The notes under the pieces are model-generated. The model was not told where the DNA came from. It did not search any database and was given only the letters and a program-made list of their open reading frames with translations. The translations under genes were made by a program, and so were the position numbers. Shown piece by piece: positions 1 to 6,150 of a stretch of 6,828 nt of DNA (positions are counted from its first letter, which is position 1; each line of letters opens with the position of its first letter). The stretch is from assembly GCA_945903675.1 (NCBI GenBank), contig CAMDOP010000177.1:1-6828 (forward strand), written 5' to 3'. Origin of the DNA: Crenothrix polyspora (GTDB taxonomy: Bacteria > Pseudomonadota > Gammaproteobacteria > Methylococcales > Methylomonadaceae).

Positions 1-163
1 CGCCTGTCAAATGTTGGGATTTTTGGAGATATTTTTGATTCATTACGCCACCTCATTGAGCAAGACAATACAGATTTGCGCCTAAATTTGCGCCTAACTG
101 CTATTACGTTGCTTCAACTCGACGGGCAATCTGTTGAAATACTATATAAATCAAGGTCTTTGC
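1..163. other. Left flank, no supported gene
   Basis: No gene can be supported here. The forward frame beginning at base 1 stays open through the tRNA fragment to a stop at 220-222, but it has no start in the window, matches nothing I recognise and runs antisense through a tRNA sequence. The only structured part is the tandem TTGCGCC pair at 75-97. This stretch follows the CCA end of the tRNA fragment on the minus strand. It is therefore either host DNA downstream of tRNA-Lys or the far end of a second, related element. The arm-like repeats favour the second reading. Confidence 0.5.
75..97 (+). repeat. Left tandem TTGCGCC boxes (putative integrase arm sites)
   Basis: Two perfect copies of TTTGCGCCTAA lie at 75-85 and 87-97, one helical turn apart (12-bp period). 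A near-identical pair lies right of the tRNA core at 326-346, in the same orientation. Short tandem boxes flanking a core site are what the N-terminal domain of phage-type integrases binds (P and P' arms). That role is inferred from position and repetition. Confidence 0.55.
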
Positions 164-209
164 TGGTGGGTCGTGCGCGATTCGAACGCGCGACCATCGC
201 ATTAAAAGT
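164..209 (-). tRNA. tRNA-Lys(TTT) 3' fragment, attachment-site core
   Basis: Read on the minus strand, this begins at the anticodon loop CTTTTAA (208-202, anticodon TTT at 206-204). It continues through the 3' strand of the anticodon stem TGCGA (201-197), the variable region, a perfect T arm with stem GCGCG/CGCGC around loop TTCGAAT (191-175), the acceptor strand ACGACCC (174-168), discriminator A and encoded CCA (164-166). It matches the 3' half of bacterial tRNA-Lys, whose acceptor would pair with GGGTCGT. The 5' half is absent: right of 209 there is no partner for the anticodon stem, no D arm and no GGGTCGT. It cannot be a working tRNA. It is the duplicated 3' segment left by, or carried by, a tRNA-targeting integrative element. 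Confidence 0.88.
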
Positions 210-234
210 TAGTTTTATTTAAAAGCCAGCAATT

Positions 235-271
235 ATCAATAACAATCAATAACTTTTAAATCAATAAGTTA
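235..271 (+). promoter_or_regulatory. ATCAATAA repeats with IHF-binding consensus
   Basis: ATCAATAA occurs three times (235-242, 245-252, 260-267). The third copy sits in AATCAATAAGTTA (259-271), a perfect fit to the IHF consensus WATCAANNNNTTR. The second copy misses only the final purine. An IHF bend between the core and the arm boxes at 326-346 is the standard layout of lambda-type attachment sites, where it lets one integrase bridge arm and core DNA. The motif is seen directly; IHF binding is inferred. Confidence 0.5.
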
Positions 272-325
272 CCATATTAACACTACCCTCAACACTCACC
301 ACTTATTACCTATTTTTATAATGTA

Positions 326-346
326 TTGCGCCAAAATTGCGCCAAA
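326..346 (+). repeat. Right tandem TTGCGCC boxes (putative integrase arm sites)
   Basis: Two copies of TTGCGCCAAA lie at 326-335 and 337-346 (11-bp period), matching the left pair at 75-97 except for T/A after GCGCC. They lie between the tRNA core and the integrase gene, where the integrase-proximal arm of an attP is expected. They also overlap the region where the int promoter could lie, so integrase binding might repress its own gene. Confidence 0.55.
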
Positions 347-350
347 GGTT

Positions 351-376
351 TATACTCTAAGGCTATTAAAAATAGC
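351..376 (+). promoter_or_regulatory. Possible integrase promoter with adjacent dyad
   Basis: TATACT (351-356) is a good -10 hexamer. The TTGCGC of the first right-hand arm box (326-331) could be a poor -35 at 19-bp spacing. Just downstream is a perfect dyad GCTATT-AAA-AATAGC (362-376), placed like an operator over the start of transcription. The resulting leader of about 120 bases would be long. Another AT-rich candidate, TATTAT at 449-454, has no convincing -35. The call is weak. Confidence 0.25.
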
Positions 377-486
377 GGTCTAAGAAGTGTATCAGCACAA
401 AAAAGGCCTTACCAATAACTTAAAATCAGGTTAAGCAATGGCTGACGTATTATACCAAAGCTGTTTGCTGTCCTATAGAGGCAATA

Positions 487-1545
487 ATGGCAACTATCAC
501 AGAACGACTAGCTAAAGATGGCACCAAACGCTATAAGGCCGAGATTCGGTTAAAAGGCTACCCAGCTCAAACAGCAACTTTTAAACGTAAGACTGACGTT
601 AACAAATGGATTCAGGATGTTGAGTCAGCAATCCGTGAAGGCAGACACTTTAAAACAGCTGAAGCTAAAAAACATACAGTAGCAGAATTGATTGATCGAT
701 ACTGTTCTGAATATCTACCCAACAATAAAAGAAAAGTTTACAGTGAGAAAGAACAAAAAGAACGCATTAGTAGACTTGCTTGGTGGTCCAATAAGATTGG
801 GTATTACTTATTGTCTGATTTAGATTCACTCGATATATCAGCGTACATAGATGCGATGCCACAAAAAGCTGCTACAGCCGACAAGTATGTAAAAAACTTA
901 CAACACGTATTCTCCATTGCTGTTTCTAACTGGAAATGGCTCAGTGATAACCCAATCAAAAAAGCAGTAAGCATTGAGTTACCTAAAGGTCGTGTTCGAT
1001 TTCTTGAAGATGAAGACAGGACGAAACTGTTACAAGCTTGCAAAGAATCGCCTAACAAACTCCTTTACCCTTGTGTTGTAATTGCATTATCAACAGGCAT
1101 GAGACAAGCCGAACAAATGGAGCTTGAATGGTCAGATATAAATTTAAAGGATGGGTTCTTAATCTTGCATCAAACAAAAAATGGTGAGAGAAGACGCATA
1201 ACATTATCCGGTCTATGTCTTGAACTATTAAGAGAACATGCCAAAGTAAGGCGGCTAGACACTAAGCTACTTTTCCCTAGTGATAGAATCCCCCAGAAGC
1301 CTATGGATTTACGTAAAGCTTTTGCCAATGCTATGACTGCTGCGCAGATAACCGATTTTAAATGGCATGACTTACGTCATTGCACCGCAAGTTATCTGGC
1401 CATGAATGGGGCTAGTTTAGCCGAAATTGCCGAAGTGTTAGGACATAAGACCCTTTCTATGGTTAAGCGTTACGCGCACTTGTCAGACGGCCACGTTTCG
1501 AATGTGGTTGCCAGTATGAACGCCAAAATATTTGGTGGCTTGTGA
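487..1545 (+). CDS. Phage-type tyrosine integrase
   Basis: This is a site-specific recombinase that should integrate and excise the element at the adjacent tRNA-Lys core. At 352 residues it has the usual length and three parts: an N-terminal arm-binding domain (about 1-55, ending near TFKRKTDVNKW), a SAM-like core-binding domain (about 62-165) and the catalytic domain. All catalytic residues are visible: R206 in TGMRQAE, K231 in the beta hairpin QTKNG, H294 and R297 in HDLRH, H320 in LGHK, and nucleophile Y329 in KRYAHL. R206 is followed by QAE where many relatives have xGE or xSE, a mild variation. The ATG start has AGAGG five bases upstream. The gene ends in TGATG, sharing one base with the next gene, so the two are probably one operon closed by the terminator at 2501-2523. 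Confidence 0.96.
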   Translation: MATITERLAKDGTKRYKAEIRLKGYPAQTATFKRKTDVNKWIQDVESAIREGRHFKTAEAKKHTVAELIDRYCSEYLPNNKRKVYSEKEQKERISRLAWWSNKIGYYLLSDLDSLDISAYIDAMPQKAATADKYVKNLQHVFSIAVSNWKWLSDNPIKKAVSIELPKGRVRFLEDEDRTKLLQACKESPNKLLYPCVVIALSTGMRQAEQMELEWSDINLKDGFLILHQTKNGERRRITLSGLCLELLREHAKVRRLDTKLLFPSDRIPQKPMDLRKAFANAMTAAQITDFKWHDLRHCTASYLAMNGASLAEIAEVLGHKTLSMVKRYAHLSDGHVSNVVASMNAKIFGGL

Positions 1546-2471
1546 TGACTGATGAACAAAATCCTAACGAGTGGTTACCTATTGAACGTCTTCTTTCTGA
1601 ACATAATATTACAGCTATTGAAAGCATTGCAGTTGGAGGCTCATTACAGGTCTATGATGAATTTAATTCTCGAATATTAGCTAATGATCATGACGCTTCT
1701 GACTACCTTTCATTAGCCTTTGCGTTAAACCTTATAAATGAGAGAAAAAACAGATTAGACAAAGAAAGGCCTTATTTTCTTTATTATTCTGAATATGATG
1801 AATGGGATTCATTACATAGCCCTCTTAATGGCTTTGGATGGACTAGAAGCAATCTACCTACTCTACCTCCTCGTTGGCTAACACTTGTAAGATATCTAGG
1901 AGAAGGTACTGCAAAATTAGCAAAGTCTATTAAAGATGGCAGTTTGCAGATTTATAGCTTTAATGGTTTAACTTTGCATGCCAATGACAACGATTGTTCA
2001 GATGTTAACTCTAAAGCTTTTGTTCTGAAGATATTGGCAGATAGACAGGGACGCATAAATTATCCGGAACCAGAATACGAGCATTTACATAATTATTGTA
2101 CAAAAGCAGAAATACATTCACTTGAAAGATTTGGTTGGTACGAAGATTCTCTTCCACAATTTCACTCAATTGACCCTCACTACAGCCCGATTAATTTAGC
2201 ATCGCAAGGAGAGTCAAGACCTCCGACTGAAGGACGTAAAGGAATAAACGGCTTACGTGATGCTGATGCAAAAGAATGGTTTGATGAGAAATCGAAAGAC
2301 GATAAATGGAGTATTGAAAATATGACTGAGCCACAAGTCATTAGAGCACTAAAAGCAAGAGAGGCAAATAAAACTAAAGATAAATTATGGTCCTCTGGCT
2401 TCACAGATTGGAATAGAGGGCAGAAGATATGGGATAAAAGAAAAGCTGGTAAAAAGCAGTTGTTGCCGTAG
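1545..2471 (+). CDS. Unrecognised protein with two tandem ~100-aa units
   Basis: I do not recognise the family. The ATG at 1545 overlaps the integrase stop (TGATG), suggesting coupled translation; a GTG at 1542 would add one residue. The 308-residue protein contains an internal duplication. Residues 9-109 and 110-207 align end to end through a W-L-x-x-x-R-x-L start, GSLQVY versus GSLQIY, LANDHDASD versus HANDNDCSD, AFAL versus AFVL, NERKNRL versus ADRQGRI and FGWTRSNLP versus FGWYEDSLP. After a linker (about 208-230), the charged C-terminal part (231-303) is rich in Lys, Trp and Asp and may bind nucleic acid, but no motif proves this. No signal peptide or membrane segment is seen. Operon sharing with int hints at a role in recombination, regulation or element defence; this is inference only. 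Confidence 0.85.
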   Translation: MTDEQNPNEWLPIERLLSEHNITAIESIAVGGSLQVYDEFNSRILANDHDASDYLSLAFALNLINERKNRLDKERPYFLYYSEYDEWDSLHSPLNGFGWTRSNLPTLPPRWLTLVRYLGEGTAKLAKSIKDGSLQIYSFNGLTLHANDNDCSDVNSKAFVLKILADRQGRINYPEPEYEHLHNYCTKAEIHSLERFGWYEDSLPQFHSIDPHYSPINLASQGESRPPTEGRKGINGLRDADAKEWFDEKSKDDKWSIENMTEPQVIRALKAREANKTKDKLWSSGFTDWNRGQKIWDKRKAGKKQLLP

Positions 2472-2500
2472 GTATATAATCCAATAGTGTGTTTTTTAGG

Positions 2501-2523
2501 GGCGGAATTATCCGCCTTTTTTT
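2501..2523 (+). terminator. Rho-independent terminator of the integrase operon
   Basis: A perfect six-bp GC-rich stem GGCGGA/TCCGCC (2501-2506 and 2511-2516) with an ATTA loop is followed by seven T (2517-2523). It lies 30 bases after the stop of the gene at 1545-2471. There is no A run on the left, so it terminates only plus-strand transcription. It separates the integration genes from the replication module. Confidence 0.9.
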
Positions 2524-2542
2524 ATGCGTACTATATTTATAA

Positions 2543-2606
2543 AGGCTTGAAAATACTGTGGATAACCACAGGATTAGACCCACAGTATTAAGGCCTATTT
2601 TTCACA
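2543..2606. other. Inverted repeat with DnaA boxes, candidate origin or control site
   Basis: AATACTGTGG (2552-2561) and CCACAGTATT (2580-2589) form a perfect 10-bp inverted repeat. It extends outward imperfectly through AGGCTT (2543-2548) and AAGGCCT (2590-2596). Nested inside is a second dyad CTGTGG-ATAA-CCACAG (2556-2571) that shares the left arm, so two exclusive hairpins are possible. TGTGGATAA (2557-2565) is the perfect DnaA box TTATCCACA on the minus strand, and TTTTTCACA (2598-2606) fits the relaxed box TTWTNCACA. Lying just before the replication genes, it could be an origin, an operator for the gene at 2671, or both. No clear sigma-70 promoter is visible between here and 2671. Confidence 0.45.
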
Positions 2607-2670
2607 ATATATCTAGCAATAACAATTAGTTATGCTTTAGTCTTCTTAATGCTTACTAGAGCGTACAAAA

Positions 2671-2892
2671 ATGGAAACACAGCAACAACAAATATACCAA
2701 TACTTAACTGTTTCACAGTTTATTGAACAATATAAGGCTTTTACTCTCGGCGGCCTGCGTTCCTTAATTTTTAATGAACATCAAAATGGACTGGCTTCAT
2801 CAGGTGCAATTATTAGGATCGGCAGAAAAGTTTTGATTAACGAAAACAAATTCTTCGCTTGGGTAGGCACTCAAAGTGGGAGTGCAAAATAA
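2671..2892 (+). CDS. Small AlpA/excisionase-like DNA-binding protein
   Basis: This 73-residue protein has the pattern of the short helix-turn-helix proteins found directly upstream of primase-helicase genes in integrated elements. It has a leading LTVSQFIEQYKAF helix, then a GGLRSLIFN recognition-like segment, then GAIIRIGRKVLINENKFFAW. The last segment resembles the IGRRxLI-xxxFxxW wing typical of AlpA/MerR-type excisionases. The likely role is transcriptional control of the replication genes or directionality of excision. A weak AGAG lies nine bases before the ATG. Its stop shares one base with the next start (TAATG), so it heads a polycistronic message. The fold assignment rests on pattern alone. 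Confidence 0.8.
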   Translation: METQQQQIYQYLTVSQFIEQYKAFTLGGLRSLIFNEHQNGLASSGAIIRIGRKVLINENKFFAWVGTQSGSAK

Positions 2893-3434
2893 TGACTAAT
2901 CAATATATGCAAGTAGAAATGTTTGCCGATGAAGCACCTATAACCCCCACTAATCTTAACCTTGTTACTTTCACAAAATATACAAGTACGGGCCCTTTAT
3001 CAAAGAGCTACTCGGTGGATGCTTCTGGTGCTGTTGTAAAGCAAGCGGCGGCTCAAATGCATACAGGAATAGCAGAGCGGATCACGATGCCTTTTGCTGA
3101 CTTTGCAGAAGCGCTTAATCAGGCAACAGTTTCTCAAGCGTTTGGATACGGCACTTATGCGCCTATCTACCCAGACAAAGTTAGTATTACCATTAAAGGC
3201 AAAGAAAACCTCGAGGAAAATATCATATCCCGTTCCAAAGATCATTTTACCTACAGTGGACCGGGTGTGCTCATGATTGATTATGATCCTTGTGAATACG
3301 GCAAACCCTTTACGCCTGATGAATTATTGGCAGCCTTAGCATCCATACACCCAGAAATTGCACAATCAGCCTATATTGTCCGCGGGTCTGTCTCCTCTGG
3401 TATTCATCTGCAAGGAGAAGCTTCTAATGCGTAA
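2892..3434 (+). CDS. Primase-helicase N-terminal part: AEP primase motifs I and II
   Basis: This is the first fragment of a primase-helicase whose remainder is encoded from 3427. The 180-residue product starts at the ATG overlapping the previous stop, with GGGAG nine bases upstream; an in-frame ATG at 2859 lies inside the previous gene and is less likely. It carries archaeo-eukaryotic primase motif I, the metal-binding DYD of VLMIDYDP (D130, D132), and motif II, SxH in SSGIH (H172). It stops eight codons after that histidine, in a sequence that homologues continue toward HIYLPV. The third catalytic aspartate is missing from this chain. Either the gene is broken by an indel, or the enzyme is made as two chains or by +1 frameshifting. 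Alone it should not have primase activity. Confidence 0.85.
   Translation: MTNQYMQVEMFADEAPITPTNLNLVTFTKYTSTGPLSKSYSVDASGAVVKQAAAQMHTGIAERITMPFADFAEALNQATVSQAFGYGTYAPIYPDKVSITIKGKENLEENIISRSKDHFTYSGPGVLMIDYDPCEYGKPFTPDELLAALASIHPEIAQSAYIVRGSVSSGIHLQGEASNA
3412..3429 (+). promoter_or_regulatory. Internal Shine-Dalgarno and restart ATG at the primase break
   Basis: AAGGAG (3412-3417) lies nine bases before the ATG at 3427. The upstream frame stops at TAA 3432-3434, eight bases overlapping the downstream gene. This is one of the strongest ribosome binding sites in the window. It makes efficient translational restart on the helicase part plausible, so the break need not abolish the second protein. 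It decides the start of the downstream gene, since the earlier in-frame ATG at 3358 has no such site and would add unrelated residues. Confidence 0.6.
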
Positions 3435-5631
3435 TCTAGGATGTCATATATATTTACCAGTATCCGATACAACACATGCTATGGAATACGGTGCTTTGCT
3501 TGCCAAGCGTTTATGGCTCAATGGTTGTGGCTATTTTGCCCTTTCAGCAAACGGCTCAATGTTAGAGCGGACGCCTATTGATTCTGCTGTATTTAGTCCT
3601 GAGCGACTGGATTTTGTAGGTAAACCCGTCATTGCAAATAGCGGACTGAAATATTTAGCGCCTGAAACCGTTTACGTGGAAGGCAAAATGCTCGACCTAT
3701 CTACCTTACCGGCCTTGACTGTAGAGGAAGCGCAACAGGTTTCTCAACTAAAGGCAGAGGCTAAGGTCTTAATGCAACAAGATAGTGCCACTAAAAGAAA
3801 CGAATGGGCTGCACAAAAAGTGTCGGAGCTTGTAGATAAAGGAACAGATTTGGATACGGCCCGTTCTACTGTAGCGGCAATGTTGGACGGGGGTGGTAAA
3901 GATTTATTTGGCTCGTTTACATTGGTATTTTCTGACCCCATGCTGGGTACTGTGACTGTTTGTAATGTTCTATCAAACCCTGAACGTTATGATCGCAAAT
4001 CATTAGCAGACCCACTGGAAGGTGTTGGTTACGGCAAGTCACTTGCTAAATTCTACTATAACAATGGTGATACGCCGTTAATCAATTCTTTTGCTCATAG
4101 TGGATGTATCTATTTCTTACATAGTGGGCAAGACTTACTAAATGGTCTGGGTCATGGCTCATCAAATGCTTTTGTAGGGGATGCTGATGCTTTCAACGAT
4201 ATATTTTGTCGAACAACAGATACAGAAATCCCGAATAACGATAAGGTTCACGTCGGAGAAATTGTTGATGATGAGGTTGTGCTGGATTGGAAAGAAATCT
4301 ATCGTCTTCATGTTGAAAAGTGGAATCAACGATATGCCTCTGTGATTGTCGGTGGCAAGCATCGGATTATGCGGCTTGAAGATGGGAGTAGCGCCCATGA
4401 TGGTCGTGATTATTATGAGTTCTATAAAAGGGAAGAGTTATCGAAGGTATTTGCTAATACAATAATCCAAACTGGGATTTCTGTAGCGAGTACATTATAT
4501 AAGCCTATTTATAAAAATCATCTCATGGCGTGGGCCTACAGTCCAAAAAGTCGATCATATACCGGTGGCGTGGTTTTCTTGCCGAGTAAAAGCTCTCCTA
4601 AAGATTATTTTAATACGTGGGAAGGATTCTCAGTAAAGCCAAAACAAAACGACTTACTCTGCGCGCTAATACTGATGCATATTCGTACCGTCCTTTGTGA
4701 TAACGATGTCGAGCTCTACAACTATGTTTTGGGATGGATTGCTCTGTCTATGCAGAAACCTTGGGAAGTTATTGGAACAGCCATCGTTGCTCGTGGCGAT
4801 AAAGGAACTGGCAAGGGATCAGTCGGTAACTTCTTACATACTATCTGGGGCAAACATGGCATTCATATCACCAATGCCAAACACTTAATCGGCAGTTTTA
4901 ATGGGCACTTAAATGACATTTGTTTTATCTTTTGTGACGAGGCTTTTTTCTCAGGTGATAAGCAGCATGAAGGTGTTTTGAAAGGACTGATAACTGAGCC
5001 AAAATACATGTCAGAGCGCAAGGGCATAGATGCTGTGCCGCAGAAAAACATGTTTAAGTTATTTATGGCGACCAATTCAGACTGGGCAGTCCCAGCCTCC
5101 AGAGACGAAAGACGCTATTGTGTGTTAGATGTGTCAAACAAACGAGTAAATGATACCGCCTATTTCACAGAACTGGCTAAGGCTACGGCTTCAATAGAGG
5201 TACAAGCAGCGTTTCTTTATATGATGTTGAATTACGATTTAAGTCGCTTTAATGTCCGTGATATACCCGATACAGCAGGCCTAAAAGCACAACGCTTACA
5301 GTCGTTTGAACCTCATCAAAAATGGCTTGCTGATGCTCTTCATGCTGGTAGTTTTGGAGCGGATTTCCTAATAAATGGCAGGTCTACTTCATGGCCACCT
5401 ACATTGGCAACAAAAGCTTTATATACAAATTATTTAACGTGGTGTGATCAAGCTAAAGTTGGTGAATATGGACGAGTTACGATGATGATGCTATCTAAGT
5501 ATTTGAGCCATATATTTACGAGCGTTAGGCGTGTGGATGGCCGTGATAGTGGCCGCGGATTTAAATTAGGAACCTTGGAAGAAGCCGTGACTGCTTTCGA
5601 GAAATATGAAAAAGTTGATGTAGATGCTTAA
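3427..5631 (+). CDS. Primase-helicase C-terminal part: SF3/DUF5906-type helicase
   Basis: This 734-residue product, from the ATG at 3427, begins in the middle of the AEP primase domain. It starts with HIYLPV and supplies the third primase aspartate, D52 of ERTPID, followed by SPERLDFVG, a signature of these primase-polymerases. A helical linker (about 95-145) leads to the ATPase. Walker A is GDKGTGKGS (residues 457-465, K463), Walker B is IFCDE (501-505), the sensor motif is MATNSDW (547-553), and an arginine pair follows in RDERRY (559-564). The C-terminal part (about 680-734) has a winged-helix-like region RVTMMMLSKYLSHIF followed by GRGFKLG, typical of P4-type initiators. The helicase looks intact and should unwind at the element origin. 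Joining it to 2892-3434 by skipping T3432 gives a continuous 912-residue protein. Confidence 0.92.
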   Translation: MRNLGCHIYLPVSDTTHAMEYGALLAKRLWLNGCGYFALSANGSMLERTPIDSAVFSPERLDFVGKPVIANSGLKYLAPETVYVEGKMLDLSTLPALTVEEAQQVSQLKAEAKVLMQQDSATKRNEWAAQKVSELVDKGTDLDTARSTVAAMLDGGGKDLFGSFTLVFSDPMLGTVTVCNVLSNPERYDRKSLADPLEGVGYGKSLAKFYYNNGDTPLINSFAHSGCIYFLHSGQDLLNGLGHGSSNAFVGDADAFNDIFCRTTDTEIPNNDKVHVGEIVDDEVVLDWKEIYRLHVEKWNQRYASVIVGGKHRIMRLEDGSSAHDGRDYYEFYKREELSKVFANTIIQTGISVASTLYKPIYKNHLMAWAYSPKSRSYTGGVVFLPSKSSPKDYFNTWEGFSVKPKQNDLLCALILMHIRTVLCDNDVELYNYVLGWIALSMQKPWEVIGTAIVARGDKGTGKGSVGNFLHTIWGKHGIHITNAKHLIGSFNGHLNDICFIFCDEAFFSGDKQHEGVLKGLITEPKYMSERKGIDAVPQKNMFKLFMATNSDWAVPASRDERRYCVLDVSNKRVNDTAYFTELAKATASIEVQAAFLYMMLNYDLSRFNVRDIPDTAGLKAQRLQSFEPHQKWLADALHAGSFGADFLINGRSTSWPPTLATKALYTNYLTWCDQAKVGEYGRVTMMMLSKYLSHIFTSVRRVDGRDSGRGFKLGTLEEAVTAFEKYEKVDVDA

Positions 5632-5637
5632 GAACTT

Positions 5638-5683
5638 GGACACATTTTGCCCTATGCGGACACATTTCCTTTCTTCTGGACAC
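5638..5683 (+). repeat. GGACAC iteron-like repeats, 20-bp period
   Basis: GGACAC occurs at 5638-5643, 5658-5663 and 5678-5683, exactly 20 bp apart, about two helical turns, so all copies face the same side of the DNA. The first two share the longer GGACACATTT. Helically phased short repeats just after a P4-type primase-helicase gene resemble the iterons that such initiators bind. Nine more GGACA or TGTCC motifs follow up to 5904. Confidence 0.65.
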
Positions 5684-5697
5684 CTGCAGATACCGCC

Positions 5698-5853
5698 ATT
5701 GCTGGATGTGTCCAGCTGGGACAGCTGGGACACTTCTTTTATTCAATATAGAAATAATAATAGACAGGCGTCTTATGGACACGATCCCAACATATATAGT
5801 TGTAAACAGTTTTTCATCTGTCCCAGCTGTCCCAGCTGGACACATCTAGCAAT
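5698..5853. repeat. 35-bp inverted repeat around an 86-base loop
   Basis: Arms at 5698-5732 and 5819-5853 are reverse complements with one mismatch (5704/5847, G opposite T). The inner 28 bp (5705-5732 and 5819-5846) are perfect. Each arm contains CAGCTGGGA twice in tandem, so CAGCTG palindromes and GGACA motifs recur. Symmetry persists outward at CTGCAG (5684-5689 and 5862-5867), in register about the same centre. The loop contains another GGACAC (5777-5782). There is no T run, so it is not a typical terminator. Likely uses are initiator binding at a bidirectional origin, a single-strand origin hairpin or a copy-control site. Confidence 0.75.
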
Positions 5854-5880
5854 AGCAAGGGCTGCAGAGGTTTTTGTTCC

Positions 5881-5905
5881 GTCCACATTCTGGACATGTG
5901 GACAG
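5881..5905. repeat. Small GGACA dyad at the right edge of the repeat region
   Basis: GTCCACA (5881-5887) pairs with TGTGGAC (5897-5903) around nine bases. The loop contains a further GGACA (5892-5896), and the right arm overlaps GGACA 5900-5904. It closes the cluster of twelve GGACA/TGTCC motifs that begins right after the helicase stop, and probably belongs to the same recognition array. Confidence 0.45.
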
Positions 5906-5941
5906 ATAAGTATGACCAGTGCTGGTAAGTTCAGTGATTAA

Positions 5942-6150
5942 TAGGCTAGTCGTACTTAATGTAGATTTTAACTAAAAAATATCATCAACAAGTCGAAAAA
6001 AGCCCTTGTAAAAGCAGTAATTGATTGAAATGTATAGTAAAATAGTACTGACGCAATAAAACCGGAGTCGTCAACCGCCGATTATTCGAGCTTGATCACC
6101 TCGCACAAAATAGGAGAAAAAACCCACATAAACTTATTGAGGTATCCGTT
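5942..6150 (+). other. Intergenic leader before the small-gene pair
   Basis: No gene is supported in these 200 bases, and with the repeat region before it the gene-free stretch runs from 5632. AT-rich DNA at 6021-6043 (TTGATT, TATAGT, TAAAAT) is the likeliest place for a promoter of the downstream pair, but no hexamers have correct spacing. AGGAG at 6113-6117 is not followed by a start at usable distance. GAGG at 6139-6142, eight bases before the ATG at 6151, is the ribosome binding site of the next gene. Confidence 0.35.

Noticed and set aside
1..222. Open forward frame from the left edge through the tRNA fragment
   Set aside because: No start, unrecognised product, and it ends by reading tRNA sequence antisense (GRARFERATIAL), a well-known annotation artefact. 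A real truncated gene end cannot be fully excluded.
164..240. Complete tRNA-Lys gene
   Set aside because: The 5' acceptor strand, D arm and anticodon 5' stem are missing; only the 3' half is present.
3358..3426. Upstream ATG at 3358 as start of the helicase gene
   Set aside because: These 23 codons overlap the primase frame, lack a ribosome site and encode nothing like primase; ATG 3427 behind AAGGAG is far better.
3405..3440. prfB-style programmed +1 frameshift
   Set aside because: The Shine-Dalgarno-like AAGGAG lies 14 bases before the TAA, much farther than in prfB, and no CTT-TGA-like slippery codon precedes the stop. Other recoding modes remain possible.
5561..5845. 94-codon reverse frame in the repeat region
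   Set aside because: It is the antisense reading of the helicase 3' end and the same repeats (PAGTAGT, VPAVPAG); no start signal and no plausible protein.
5698..5853. Inverted repeat as a transcription terminator or IS end pair
   Set aside because: There is no T run after either arm, the loop is 86 bases, and no transposase or target duplication is present.
5638..5905. CRISPR array
   Set aside because: The repeated motif is only 5-9 bases, occurs in both orientations and lacks uniform spacers or cas genes.
5624..5941. 105-codon forward frame after the helicase gene
   Set aside because: It runs through the GGACA repeats and both arms of the inverted repeat, lacks a ribosome site, and its residues mirror the repeat (CPSCPSW, SSWDSWDT).
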